From assembly GCF_003387535.1 (NCBI RefSeq), contig NZ_QUNR01000002.1, positions 474,468 through 538,467 of the forward strand: a stretch of 64,000 bases of DNA. The letters are read 5' to 3'. Position 1 is the first letter of the stretch; every line of letters starts with the position of its first letter. A program made the position numbers and the translations under genes. The DNA comes from Paraperlucidibaca baekdonensis. GTDB taxonomy: Bacteria > Pseudomonadota > Gammaproteobacteria > Pseudomonadales > Moraxellaceae. Shown in pieces: positions 44,035 to 52,432 of this stretch. The notes under the pieces were generated by a model. The model searched no databases and was not told where the DNA came from. It saw nothing but the letters and a program-made list of their open reading frames with translations.

Positions 44035-45740
44035 GAAAGAGCGCCATTATCATTGGTACCGGGCCTGCTGGCAGTGCCGCCGCGTGGGAGCTATCGCGCA
44101 ACGGTTGGGAGGTGGTGATGCTCGAGCGTGGTCGAAATTTGCGACCGGGCTTGGGCGAAAAGCCGAGTGCGGAATTAGGCACCCTCTATGGCAGTGATGA
44201 GCTCAAGGGTCTGCGCGCCTTTGGCTTCCCGGACCCACGCATGGAGCCGATGACCGGGCGCACGCAATCTGAGGCCGCCCAAGGCGTAGACCGCAGTGCT
44301 CAAGGCTTGGTGGTCAATATGGGCGCGGCGGTGGGCGGTACGGCCATGCATTACAACGCCAAGTTTCCTCGTTTTTGGCGGCAAGATTTTACGCAGCTCA
44401 GTGATCTTGGCCCCGTCAATAACGCCACGGTGGCCGACTGGCCGATTAGCTACGATGACCTTGCGCCGTTTTATGATGAGGTGGAGCAGCACCTCGGTGT
44501 GCAGGGTGATTTGTCAAAAATCCCTGAGTTTGTCAAAGCGCAATCGCCACGTACGCGCGACTACCCCATGCCGCCGAATCCCACCGGTTATGCTGCACAA
44601 CTGTTGGCGGAGGGCGCTAAGGCCCTAGGCTATAAACCCTATCCTTACCCGGCAGCGGTCAACTCGGTTAGCTTCGATGGCCGTCCAGCGTGTAACTCCT
44701 GCGGCTTATGCTCGGGTTTTGGTTGCCCCATCAATGCCCGTAATGATGGCCTCACGGCCTACTTGAACCCATCCATGCTGAATCAAAAAGTCCGTGTGAT
44801 TGCTCGTGCGCTGGCCTATAAAATTGAAACGAATAGTCTCGGCACACGGGCCACGGCGGTGCATTATTACGATGAAGCGGGCCGCTCGCAGCGCATTAGC
44901 GCCGACCATATCTTGCTGGCGGCGAGCCCAATTCAAACCGCACGCTTGCTGCTCATGTCAGCCAATGCAGCGCATCCGACAGGACTGGGTAATCGCTCAG
45001 ATCAAGTTGGCCGCAATATGATGTTTCATAATTTCACCATGGGCGGTGCGATTTTTGCGCGAGACATCCAAAGTCTGCGCGCGCAAAGCACGACTTTAGA
45101 GGTCGATGAATTTGTGGGGCCGTTTACCGGTCCCGAGGTGAAAGCCTTGGGCGTGCCCTATATTAAAGGTGCGATTGTGCAGCTTGGCAGCGGCTTGCCG
45201 TTGGTCACTGAGGCGATGAACTATTTGGGTTTTGGTCTCGATGGTCTGCTGCATAAGCAGGTCATGAAACTTTCGCCTATGCGGCTGCGTATTGCGGGTC
45301 TACAAATGGTCGGCGAGGATTTGCCGCAGGCCAATAACCGTATCGATTTAGACCCTACCGTGAAGGATTTTCGCGGTCTGCCAGCGGCGCGCGTGACGTA
45401 TGCGCCGCATGCCCATGAAAAAGCGGCGGCGGCTTATTTGGCGCCGCGTTTAGAGCTGATGTGTTTGGCTGCACCCGGCGCTATTGCCGCGGCTGTGCTG
45501 CCCAATCCATTGCTCAGTGATGCCGCTCCGACCACATTCCATCAGGCGGGCACCACGCGGATGGGGCTCGATCCCGAGCGCTCGGTGTGTGATCGTTTGG
45601 GCCGCCTACACGATGTTGACAATGTTCACGTGGTCGATGGTTCGACCTTTGTTACCTTTCCTGGCTTCAACCCAACGCTGACCATTTTAGCTAATTCACT
45701 ACGGATTAGCCGAGCCTTAGCCGGCGGAGTAGCACCATGA
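44031..45740 (+). CDS. GMC-family flavoprotein dehydrogenase, large subunit
   Basis: 569 aa. FAD motif AIIIGTGPAGSAAAWELS at the very N-terminus, cysteine motif ACNSCGLCSGFGCPINARND (about residue 225), GTTRMGLDPERSVCD, and C-terminal FNPTLTILANSLR. No signal peptide of its own. The coupled Tat subunit upstream suggests co-export as in gluconate or sorbitol dehydrogenases. Electron acceptor unknown; no cytochrome subunit follows. Confidence 0.88.
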   Translation: MRKSAIIIGTGPAGSAAAWELSRNGWEVVMLERGRNLRPGLGEKPSAELGTLYGSDELKGLRAFGFPDPRMEPMTGRTQSEAAQGVDRSAQGLVVNMGAAVGGTAMHYNAKFPRFWRQDFTQLSDLGPVNNATVADWPISYDDLAPFYDEVEQHLGVQGDLSKIPEFVKAQSPRTRDYPMPPNPTGYAAQLLAEGAKALGYKPYPYPAAVNSVSFDGRPACNSCGLCSGFGCPINARNDGLTAYLNPSMLNQKVRVIARALAYKIETNSLGTRATAVHYYDEAGRSQRISADHILLAASPIQTARLLLMSANAAHPTGLGNRSDQVGRNMMFHNFTMGGAIFARDIQSLRAQSTTLEVDEFVGPFTGPEVKALGVPYIKGAIVQLGSGLPLVTEAMNYLGFGLDGLLHKQVMKLSPMRLRIAGLQMVGEDLPQANNRIDLDPTVKDFRGLPAARVTYAPHAHEKAAAAYLAPRLELMCLAAPGAIAAAVLPNPLLSDAAPTTFHQAGTTRMGLDPERSVCDRLGRLHDVDNVHVVDGSTFVTFPGFNPTLTILANSLRISRALAGGVAP

Positions 45741-46570
45741 CTCGTTTGCTTGTGGTATTGGTGATGTTGCTGGCGGGCTGCCAGGGCGATAGTGCGCCAC
45801 CGGCAAGCTCTGTGGCGAGTGCTGAGCGCTCGGACTTTAAGATTTTGGTGTTCTCGAAAACGGCAGGTTTTCGCCACAACGCCATTCCCGAGGGTATTCG
45901 TCTGCTCAATGCCTTAGGCCTAGAAAATAACTTTGGTGTCGATGCCACGGAAGATGCGAGCGCTTTCACGGCCGAGAATCTAGCGCAATACCAAGCCGTT
46001 GTGTGGTTAAACACCACCGGCACGGTGCTTGAGGAGGAGTCTCAGCGGCAAGCATTTGAGCAGTTTATTCGCCGTGGTGGCGGTTATGTGGGCATTCATG
46101 CGGCCGCTGACACCGAATACGACTGGCCGTTTTATGAGCAGCTCGTGGGGGCTTACTTTAAATGTCATCCATTGCAGCAATATGCCACGTTGATTAACGA
46201 GGCGCCTACTGAGCCGAGCATGCGCTCGATTCCGTTGCGTTGGACGATTTACGAGGAGTTCTACAGTTTCCAAAGCAACCCACGTGAGCGCGTGAACGTG
46301 CTCATGTCGATTGATGAATCGAGCTATTTGCAGTCGCCCAACACCACCAATTTGCCGGGTTCGCCAAGCTTTCCATTTGGCGAGTCGGGGACCATGGGCG
46401 ACCACCCGATGGTTTGGTGTCATGACAATTTAGGCGGCGTGGCGTGGTATACCGCACTCGGTCATGGCGACAATATGTATCGCCTGAACAGCTTCAAAAC
46501 GCACATTCTCAATGGCGTACTCACGGCGGCGCGCCAGATTCCTGCAAACTGTCGCGTCGCGAAACCCTAG
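45737..46570 (+). CDS. ThuA-domain lipoprotein
   Basis: 277 aa. Lipobox VMLLAGCQG (Cys ~16). ThuA/glutamine-amidotransferase-like fold: ILVFSKTAGFRHNAIPEG, VVWLNTTGTVLEEE, GGGYVGIHAAADTEYDWPFY, and GGVAWYTALGHGDNMY. ThuA proteins occur in sugar-utilisation clusters, often with GMC/oxidoreductase genes. Four-bp overlaps link it to the GMC gene (upstream) and, convergently, to the DUF2789 gene. Confidence 0.88.
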   Translation: MTRLLVVLVMLLAGCQGDSAPPASSVASAERSDFKILVFSKTAGFRHNAIPEGIRLLNALGLENNFGVDATEDASAFTAENLAQYQAVVWLNTTGTVLEEESQRQAFEQFIRRGGGYVGIHAAADTEYDWPFYEQLVGAYFKCHPLQQYATLINEAPTEPSMRSIPLRWTIYEEFYSFQSNPRERVNVLMSIDESSYLQSPNTTNLPGSPSFPFGESGTMGDHPMVWCHDNLGGVAWYTALGHGDNMYRLNSFKTHILNGVLTAARQIPANCRVAKP

Positions 46571-46806
46571 TCTGCGCTGCGCAAGGCCTGGCTGAGCTGG
46601 TCAACCACCACCGCCCAGTCAGAGTCTAGCGCCACCGCTTCGCGCAGAAAGCTGGCTTGCGAGTCCGACCAGCACACAGCCTCCGGCAGTGGGCAGGTAT
46701 CGGCAATCGGCCGATGCGTCGCAATGAATTGTTGAATCTGCGCATCGGAGTCGGGTAGGCCGAGCTGCTTAAACAGCTCGCTCATGGAATGATGAACACT
46801 TTGCAT
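46567..46806 (-). CDS. DUF2789 family protein
   Basis: 79 aa. GAGGAG 6 nt before ATG 46806. The pattern SELFKQLGLPDSDAQIQQFI and CWSDSQASFLREAVALDSDW is typical of DUF2789, a small helical family common in Pseudomonadales. Function unknown. Confidence 0.85.
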   Translation of the reverse strand: MQSVHHSMSELFKQLGLPDSDAQIQQFIATHRPIADTCPLPEAVCWSDSQASFLREAVALDSDWAVVVDQLSQALRSAD

Positions 46807-46905
46807 GGCAATCTCCTCATCTGTTCATCTCTACGCTATACCTATCGACCTCGGTTTGCACCCTCGCTAGAGTGGTGATGTCTGCCGCAGAGTGGAGGGA
46901 ATGAG

Positions 46906-48264
46906 ATGAGCCATCGCCTAGAAACTGACAGCCTCGGTGCGGTTGAAGTGGCGCAAACGGCCTTGTTTGCCGCGCAAACGCAGCGTGCGCTGAATAACTT
47001 CAAGATCAGCTCGCTACGCATGCCGCCGCGATTTATTGCCAGTCTTGGGCTGATTAAAGCCGCCTGCGCGAAGACCAATAGCGCGCTGGGATTGCTCGAT
47101 GAGACCATGGGCGAGGCGATTTATGCGGCCGCGATGGCGGTGGCGGCGGGTGAGCATGACGACCAGTTCCCGGTGGATGTGTTTCAGACCGGCTCAGGCA
47201 CCAGCACCAATATGAATGCCAACGAGGTCATCGCCACGCTGGCGAGTCGGCGGCTGTCCACCACGGTGCATCCCAACGACCATGTGAACTGCAGTCAAAG
47301 CAGCAATGACGTGATTCCCACAGCCATTCATGTCAGCGCGCAGCTGGCCCTTGAGCAGCAGCTCATGCCGGCGTTAGAAGACCTCATGCGCGCTATTGAG
47401 CGGCGCGAGCAAGGCCTCGGCGGCCAGCTGAAAATCGGCCGAACCCACCTCATGGATGCGCTGCCGATAAGCCTTGGCCAAGAATTATCCGGTTGGCGTG
47501 CGCAGCTTAGCTTAGCTGCTTCACGCATTCGCGATAGTCAAACGCGCTTAGTGCAGCTGGCGCAAGGTGGCACGGCGGTGGGCACCGGTGTCAATGCGCC
47601 GGCGTCGTTTGCTGAGCAATTTGCCCAGGCGCTATCGCGCTTAAGTGGGCAGCACTTTCGACCGGCCGATAACGCCTTTGCCGCCATCAGCAGTCAAGAT
47701 ACCGCCGTTGAGGTATCCGGCCAGCTCAAAACCTTGGCGGTGGCGTTATTGAAAATTGCCAATGATTTGCGCTGGATGAACAGTGGCCCGTTGGCCGGCC
47801 TCGCTGAGATTCGCCTCGAGGCCTTGCAGCCGGGCAGTAGCATCATGCCGGGTAAGGTTAATCCGGTCGTGCCAGAAGCCGTGGCGATGGCTGCCGTGCA
47901 GGTCATGGGCAATGACACCACCATCAGCTGCGCCGGCGGCTCGGGGAATTTTCAGCTCAATGTGATGCTGCCTGTGATTGCCTATAACCTGCTGCAAAGC
48001 ATTGACGTGCTCGCCGGCAGCTGCCGAGCGCTAAGCCCTGTGATCACGGCATTTAGCGTGAATGCGGCCGCGCTTGAGGGGCCGCTAGCGCGCAACCCCA
48101 TCTTAGCCACGGCACTAAACCGTGACATTGGCTATAGCAAGGCCGCCGACATCGCCAAGCGCGCCTATGCCGAAAAACGACCGATTTTGGCGGTGGCCAT
48201 CGAGATGACGGATTTAGACCCGGATTATTTGGCCGCGCTCTTGGCGCCGGACAAGCTGATCTGA
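46906..48264 (+). CDS. fumC: Class II fumarate hydratase
   Basis: 452 aa, standard. Signature GSSIMPGKVNPVVPEA, plus QTGSGTSTNMNANEV, GRTHLMDALP and SSNDVIPTAIHVSA. Interconverts fumarate and malate; oxygen-stable, iron-independent. Stands alone between accessory genes. Confidence 0.96.
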   Translation: MSHRLETDSLGAVEVAQTALFAAQTQRALNNFKISSLRMPPRFIASLGLIKAACAKTNSALGLLDETMGEAIYAAAMAVAAGEHDDQFPVDVFQTGSGTSTNMNANEVIATLASRRLSTTVHPNDHVNCSQSSNDVIPTAIHVSAQLALEQQLMPALEDLMRAIERREQGLGGQLKIGRTHLMDALPISLGQELSGWRAQLSLAASRIRDSQTRLVQLAQGGTAVGTGVNAPASFAEQFAQALSRLSGQHFRPADNAFAAISSQDTAVEVSGQLKTLAVALLKIANDLRWMNSGPLAGLAEIRLEALQPGSSIMPGKVNPVVPEAVAMAAVQVMGNDTTISCAGGSGNFQLNVMLPVIAYNLLQSIDVLAGSCRALSPVITAFSVNAAALEGPLARNPILATALNRDIGYSKAADIAKRAYAEKRPILAVAIEMTDLDPDYLAALLAPDKLI

Positions 48265-48266
48265 CG

Positions 48267-49280
48267 CTACGGTGTGGCCATCAGGCGATACGCATGGGGA
48301 GACATGCCATGCCAGCGTTTAAAGGCGCGCCGAAAATTGGCACTGTCGTGATAATTCAGCAGCGTGGCAATGGTCTCAACGGAGAGCGTGGTTTGGCGTA
48401 AATACTCGCTGGCCTGCTGCGCCAACAGCGCATCACGCAGCGGCCTAAAGCCCGTGCCTTCGTCTGCGAGCCGCCGCGCCAAGGTGCGCTTGCTCATAAA
48501 CAGGGCGGCGGCTGCATCGGCCTCGCTAAAGCCACCGAGCGGGTGCGAGAGCATGATTTTTTGCACCTGATACACCATGCTGTGCTCATGGGCATTGAGC
48601 TCGGCGAGCATTTTTTCGCAATGTTGCATGGCCAAAGCATAGCTGTCGCGATTGGCTGAGGCATTGCTAATGTGGCAGCTCGCCAACGGCACTTTCATGC
48701 ACAACTGTGGCGCCGAAAAGGTGTAGCTTCCAGACAAATAGCGGCTGTAGCTTGCTGCATAGCTCGGTTGTTGATGGCAAAAATGCGCCTCTGCCTCATG
48801 CAACGGCCGGCCAATAATGAACTCAGCGCATTCAAAAAATACCACGGCAAATGTCTCGGATAGCACGCGATAGACCGCGTCACTGAGCGCGACGGTAAAG
48901 CGAATATGGCAGTGCAGCTCTCGCGCGGTCTCCGTTAGCGAGAGCTGCGCAAAACTCATGCGCGTGGGCAAGAAGGTTTGAAACGCCTGCAGCGCCATCA
49001 ATAGGTTTTGGCTGGTGCTGGCGAGAATACCCATCGCGCCATGTGTCGATGGCGTCAGGCGTTGCCCAAGGCGTAGGCCAAAATCTGCGTGCGGGCTTAA
49101 GGCAAGGCCATTGGCAATAATTTGAATCTGTTGGGCCGCGGTGAGGTAGGTGTCTTCCTGAGTAAACTGATCGCTGGTGAGCGAGGTATGTGCCAGAAGT
49201 GTTGGCAAGTCGCGCACCTGCAGACCCAGCTCGCGGCCAATGAGTCGTGAGTAATTCGATGGGATGCTGGCGATGTCCAT
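48267..49280 (-). CDS. AraC-family regulator of the CYP153 locus
   Basis: 337 aa from ATG 49280. OruR-like N-terminal domain and C-terminal HTH (SEADAAAALFMSKRTLARRL, SVETIATLLNYHDSANFRRAFKRWHGMSP). Divergent from the ferredoxin-CYP153 operon, across a gap with a 21-bp-spaced direct repeat. AraC-type activators next to CYP153 genes are known in alkane degraders; control of this operon is inferred. Confidence 0.88.
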   Translation of the reverse strand: MDIASIPSNYSRLIGRELGLQVRDLPTLLAHTSLTSDQFTQEDTYLTAAQQIQIIANGLALSPHADFGLRLGQRLTPSTHGAMGILASTSQNLLMALQAFQTFLPTRMSFAQLSLTETARELHCHIRFTVALSDAVYRVLSETFAVVFFECAEFIIGRPLHEAEAHFCHQQPSYAASYSRYLSGSYTFSAPQLCMKVPLASCHISNASANRDSYALAMQHCEKMLAELNAHEHSMVYQVQKIMLSHPLGGFSEADAAAALFMSKRTLARRLADEGTGFRPLRDALLAQQASEYLRQTTLSVETIATLLNYHDSANFRRAFKRWHGMSPHAYRLMATP

Positions 49281-49317
49281 GCGAAAACCTGTCGTGAGCG
49301 TGCCTGCCACTGTCTTG

Positions 49318-49346
49318 AAATGACCCGTTGTTGTCAACAAATGACC
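49318..49346 (+). promoter_or_regulatory. Direct repeats upstream of ferredoxin-CYP153
   Basis: AAATGACC at 49318-49325 and again at 49339-49346, period 21 bp, with a TTGTTGTCAACAA palindrome between them. Likely operator for the divergent AraC protein. Confidence 0.55.
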
Positions 49347-49420
49347 TCATTTATTCGCGCTAATGCTCATAAAGTCAGGTGAGATCGGTGCTATTTCAGT
49401 CCTAGCGGAGAGATGAATAA

Positions 49421-49741
49421 ATGACCAAGCTAATTTTTGTCACACACGATGGCGCCGCGCATGAGGTCGCTATTGAGGCCGGCAAGTCGCTGATGCAGCA
49501 CGCCGTGGAAAATGCCGTGCCTGGTATCGATGCCGACTGTGGTGGCGCCTGCGCCTGCGGTACCTGCCACGTCATGGTTGCGTCGGAGTGGCAGTCCGCG
49601 ACAGGGCAGGCCGATGCCATCGAGTCGCAAATGCTCGATATGACCCCTGAGAAAACCGCCAATTCGCGGCTTTCCTGCCAAATCATCGTGACCGATGCGA
49701 TGGCCGGCATGGTGCTGCACCTGCCCGAATTTCAAATGTAA
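49421..49741 (+). CDS. Adrenodoxin-type [2Fe-2S] ferredoxin
   Basis: 106 aa. Cluster ligands Cys40, Cys46, Cys49 (DADCGGACACGTCH) and Cys86 (RLSCQI). It lies 25 bp before the CYP153 gene and should be its electron donor. No ferredoxin reductase is found in the window. Confidence 0.93.
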   Translation: MTKLIFVTHDGAAHEVAIEAGKSLMQHAVENAVPGIDADCGGACACGTCHVMVASEWQSATGQADAIESQMLDMTPEKTANSRLSCQIIVTDAMAGMVLHLPEFQM

Positions 49742-49766
49742 TGCGGCCCACCATGAGGAACATGCC

Positions 49767-51149
49767 ATGACCTTTATTCAGTCCGTCAGACAAAAAGCCG
49801 AGGCGCTGCTGCCCATCCATTGGCAAGTCAAAAGCGCGCACGCGTATCAGGTGCTGAAGCGGCAAGTCACGCAACAGCCCGAGTTTCCGGCCTTTGTTGA
49901 GACGCCGATTCCTGATGTCTCGCAGTTGCGCCTCGAAGACATTGATCTCAGCAATCCGTTTTTATACCGCCAAGGCCAGTGGCAGGCTTACTTCAAGCGT
50001 CTGCGCGATGAAGCCCCAGTACATTATCAACCGCGCAGCGCCTTTGGCCCGTTTTGGTCGGTGACGCGTTATGAAGACATTTTATTTGTCGATAAACGCC
50101 ATGACCTGTTTTCAGCGGAACCCATTATTTTGCTGGGTGATCGGCCTGATGGCTTGGCGGTCGAAACGTTTATCGCCATGGACCCGCCCAAACATGATGT
50201 GCAGCGTCAAGCCGTGCAAGGCGTGGTGGCACCACAAAACCTAAAAGAAATGGAGGGGCTGATTCGCCAGCGCGCGCAAGAGGTGCTCGACGAGCTGCCC
50301 ATTGGCGAGCCCTTTGACTGGGTGCAGCGGGTATCCATTGAGTTGACGGCACGCATGCTAGCGACGTTATTGGACTTTCCCTATGAGCATCGTCACCGTC
50401 TCGTGTACTGGTCAGACCTTGCGGCGGGCAGTCCCGAGACGACTGGCGGCGCTGCCGATATGGACGAGACGTTTCGGGGTGTGGCCGACATGGCCAAGCA
50501 GTTTGCTGAGCTCTGGCACGCAAAAGCGGCCATCAAACGCGCCGGCGGTCCTGCGGGGTTCGATTTGATTAGTCTGCTGCAAGCCAACGAGGATACCGCC
50601 GACTTAGTGCATCGGCCCATGGAGTTTATTGGCAACTTGGCGCTGCTGATTGTTGGCGGCAATGACACCACGCGTAACTCCATGAGCGGCGGTGTGCTTG
50701 CGCTCAATCGCTTCCCCGAGCAATGGACTAAGCTCAAGGCAAACCCGAGCCTTATCCCCAATATGGTCTCGGAAATTATTCGTTGGCAAACGCCGTTGGC
50801 TTATATGCGCCGCGTTGCCAAGCAAGATGTCCTGCTCAACGGCCAGCTCATTCGCAAGGGCGATAAAGTGCTGATGTGGTATGCCTCTGGCAACCGCGAT
50901 GAGCGAAATATTGAGCATCCAGACGAGTTTATGATCGACCGCAAACAGGCGCGTAACCATTTGGCCTTTGGCTTTGGTGTGCATCGCTGCATGGGCAACC
51001 GCTTAGCCGAAATGCAAATTCGCATTTTGTGGGAGGAGCTGTTGCAGCGCTTCGATGACATCACCTTGGTGTCAGAGCCGGAGTTGGTGCAATCGAACTT
51101 TGTCCGTGGCTATTCAAAGATGATGGTGACAGTGACGGCGAAAGCCTAG
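49767..51149 (+). CDS. Cytochrome P450 of the CYP153 (alkane terminal hydroxylase) family
   Basis: 460 aa from ATG 49767 (GAGGAA 7 nt upstream). I-helix GGNDTTRNSMSGG (about residue 296), heme-Cys loop AFGFGVHRCMGNRLAEMQ (Cys ~408), and ExxR in SEIIRW. These features are characteristic of soluble CYP153 enzymes, which hydroxylate medium-chain alkanes or fatty acids at the terminal carbon. Operon with the ferredoxin, divergent from an AraC regulator. Confidence 0.9.
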   Translation: MTFIQSVRQKAEALLPIHWQVKSAHAYQVLKRQVTQQPEFPAFVETPIPDVSQLRLEDIDLSNPFLYRQGQWQAYFKRLRDEAPVHYQPRSAFGPFWSVTRYEDILFVDKRHDLFSAEPIILLGDRPDGLAVETFIAMDPPKHDVQRQAVQGVVAPQNLKEMEGLIRQRAQEVLDELPIGEPFDWVQRVSIELTARMLATLLDFPYEHRHRLVYWSDLAAGSPETTGGAADMDETFRGVADMAKQFAELWHAKAAIKRAGGPAGFDLISLLQANEDTADLVHRPMEFIGNLALLIVGGNDTTRNSMSGGVLALNRFPEQWTKLKANPSLIPNMVSEIIRWQTPLAYMRRVAKQDVLLNGQLIRKGDKVLMWYASGNRDERNIEHPDEFMIDRKQARNHLAFGFGVHRCMGNRLAEMQIRILWEELLQRFDDITLVSEPELVQSNFVRGYSKMMVTVTAKA

Positions 51150-51189
51150 GTGCTTATTCACAGCATCAGCGGTGTTTTTTGTATATACA

Positions 51190-51218
51190 TTGACTATCAT
51201 ATAGATAGTCGCTATGGT
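51190..51218 (+). promoter_or_regulatory. Sigma70-like promoter with embedded operator palindrome
   Basis: -35 TTGACT (51190-51195), 17-bp spacer, -10 TATGGT (51213-51218). The spacer carries GACTATC-ATATA-GATAGTC (51192-51210), a clean dyad, so a bound repressor would block RNA polymerase. It lies ~45 bp before the RHH gene, which may be that repressor. Confidence 0.65.
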
Positions 51219-51263
51219 GTGTTTGCGTGAATGCACTACGAAAACTGAGCGGGAACTCATACG

Positions 51264-51440
51264 ATGTCCGACAAGTCGTCGAAAAAGAAGAACGCTCAAC
51301 TCATCATCCGCATTACTGAGGATGAACGAGCGAAATTTGTTGCTCTATGTGAGCAGCAAGATACTAGCGCCGCTCGTGAGATTCGTCGTTTCATTCGCGG
51401 CTACTTAGATCAGCATCAGGCGGATGACCGCCAACGATGA
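51264..51440 (+). CDS. Small ribbon-helix-helix-like protein
   Basis: 58 aa, ATG 51264 to TGA 51438-51440. Lys-rich start MSDKSSKKKN, a beta-strand AQLIIRIT, then two helices EDERAKFVALCEQ and SAAREIRRFIRGYLDQ: the layout of a CopG/Arc/MetJ-type RHH DNA-binding protein. Precedes a Lys-rich peptide gene and a ParA gene; RHH proteins such as ParG act as partners of ParA-type ATPases. Confidence 0.65.
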   Translation: MSDKSSKKKNAQLIIRITEDERAKFVALCEQQDTSAAREIRRFIRGYLDQHQADDRQR

Positions 51441-51480
51441 CTTACTGCGCTGAAGCGCTCATCACTTGGAGAAATACCTC

Positions 51481-51591
51481 ATGGCGAACGTGAAAAAAGC
51501 TTTAAAAAAGGCCGTTAAAGCCACAAAAGCAAAAATTTCAAAGCAAGAGAAAAAGCTGAAAAAGCTGGCTAAGAAACTGAAAAAAGCCTAA
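51481..51591 (+). CDS. 36-aa Lys/Ala-rich basic peptide
   Basis: ATG 51481 with GGAG 9 nt upstream, stop 51589-51591, followed at once by a terminator. MANVKKALKKAVKATKAKIS and a similar second half: 16 of 36 residues are Lys and only one is acidic (Glu). Heptad-like Leu/Ala spacing predicts an amphipathic helix. It resembles histone-H1-like tails and could bind DNA, RNA or polyphosphate. Unrecognised family. Confidence 0.6.
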   Translation: MANVKKALKKAVKATKAKISKQEKKLKKLAKKLKKA

Positions 51592-51602
51592 ATCAGCTCT
51601 CG

Positions 51603-51630
51603 AAAAAGCCCCGGATATCGGGGCTTTTTT
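51603..51630 (+). terminator. Rho-independent terminator after the basic-peptide gene
   Basis: GCCCCG (51608-51613), 5-nt loop, CGGGGC (51619-51624), then six T. The A run before it makes it usable on both strands. Confidence 0.92.
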
Positions 51631-51742
51631 GTGTTTGATCAACAACCGACTCCTATGGACACCATCACAACTGATCGTTAAATGCACATTTGTAATATTG
51701 GCGAGGTGGCAAGCGATTTTATATCTATGCTATTGATTACCA

Positions 51743-52402
51743 ATGGCAAAAATCATTGTTGTGGCCCACCTCAAAGGTGGTGTCGGTAAATCCACTTTGG
51801 CGACTACTTTAGCCGCTTATTTGGCACAAAATTTCCGTGTTGGCTTGCTCGATGCCGACTTACCGCAGGCCACTAGTTCGCAGTGGGCAGCCATTCGTGC
51901 TGACGCCAATATCGTCACCTTGGGCTGTGAGAGTGCTTCGCGCTTGGCCGAAATTACTGAGCAGCTAGATGCGCAATGTGACGTGATCGTGATGGATCTG
52001 CCGCCACGCAGTGTAAAATTTTTACGCGAAGCAATGGCTATTGGCGACTTATTGTTGTTGCCACTCACGGCTTCGGCACCGGATGTGTGGGCCACCGAGT
52101 CCGTCATGCAAGTCGTCAATGAGTGCAAAAAAACAAACTCGCGATTAAAAACACGATTGGTGTGGAATAGATTGCGTGCAACACGCGCCACTCTTGACTT
52201 CCTAGATGGCACAGCCAAAGCCTTACGTGCTAAAGAACTAAGCTCTCACTTAGCACTCCGAACTTCCTATGTTGAGTGCATTGGGCGGGGCCTTTACGTG
52301 GAGCAATGGCATGATCCACGAGCAAAGGCGGAATGCAGACTTTTACTCAAGCAGATTATTAAGCAGGTAAAGTTAAGCACCGCTGAGTTTTCGTCTGGTT
52401 AA
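51743..52402 (+). CDS. ParA/MinD-type partition ATPase (orphan)
   Basis: 219 aa. Deviant Walker A KGGVGKST (Lys11, Lys16), GLLDADLPQAT, and Walker B VIVMDLPPRS. Short ParA without an N-terminal HTH, like ParF or VirC1-type proteins. No parB follows. The terminator between it and the RHH/peptide genes means it needs its own promoter (AT-rich stretch 51700-51735). Could position a cargo or segregate an element; target unknown. Confidence 0.88.
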   Translation: MAKIIVVAHLKGGVGKSTLATTLAAYLAQNFRVGLLDADLPQATSSQWAAIRADANIVTLGCESASRLAEITEQLDAQCDVIVMDLPPRSVKFLREAMAIGDLLLLPLTASAPDVWATESVMQVVNECKKTNSRLKTRLVWNRLRATRATLDFLDGTAKALRAKELSSHLALRTSYVECIGRGLYVEQWHDPRAKAECRLLLKQIIKQVKLSTAEFSSG

Positions 52403-52432
52403 ACGCACTATTTATACGCAATTATGTCTACC

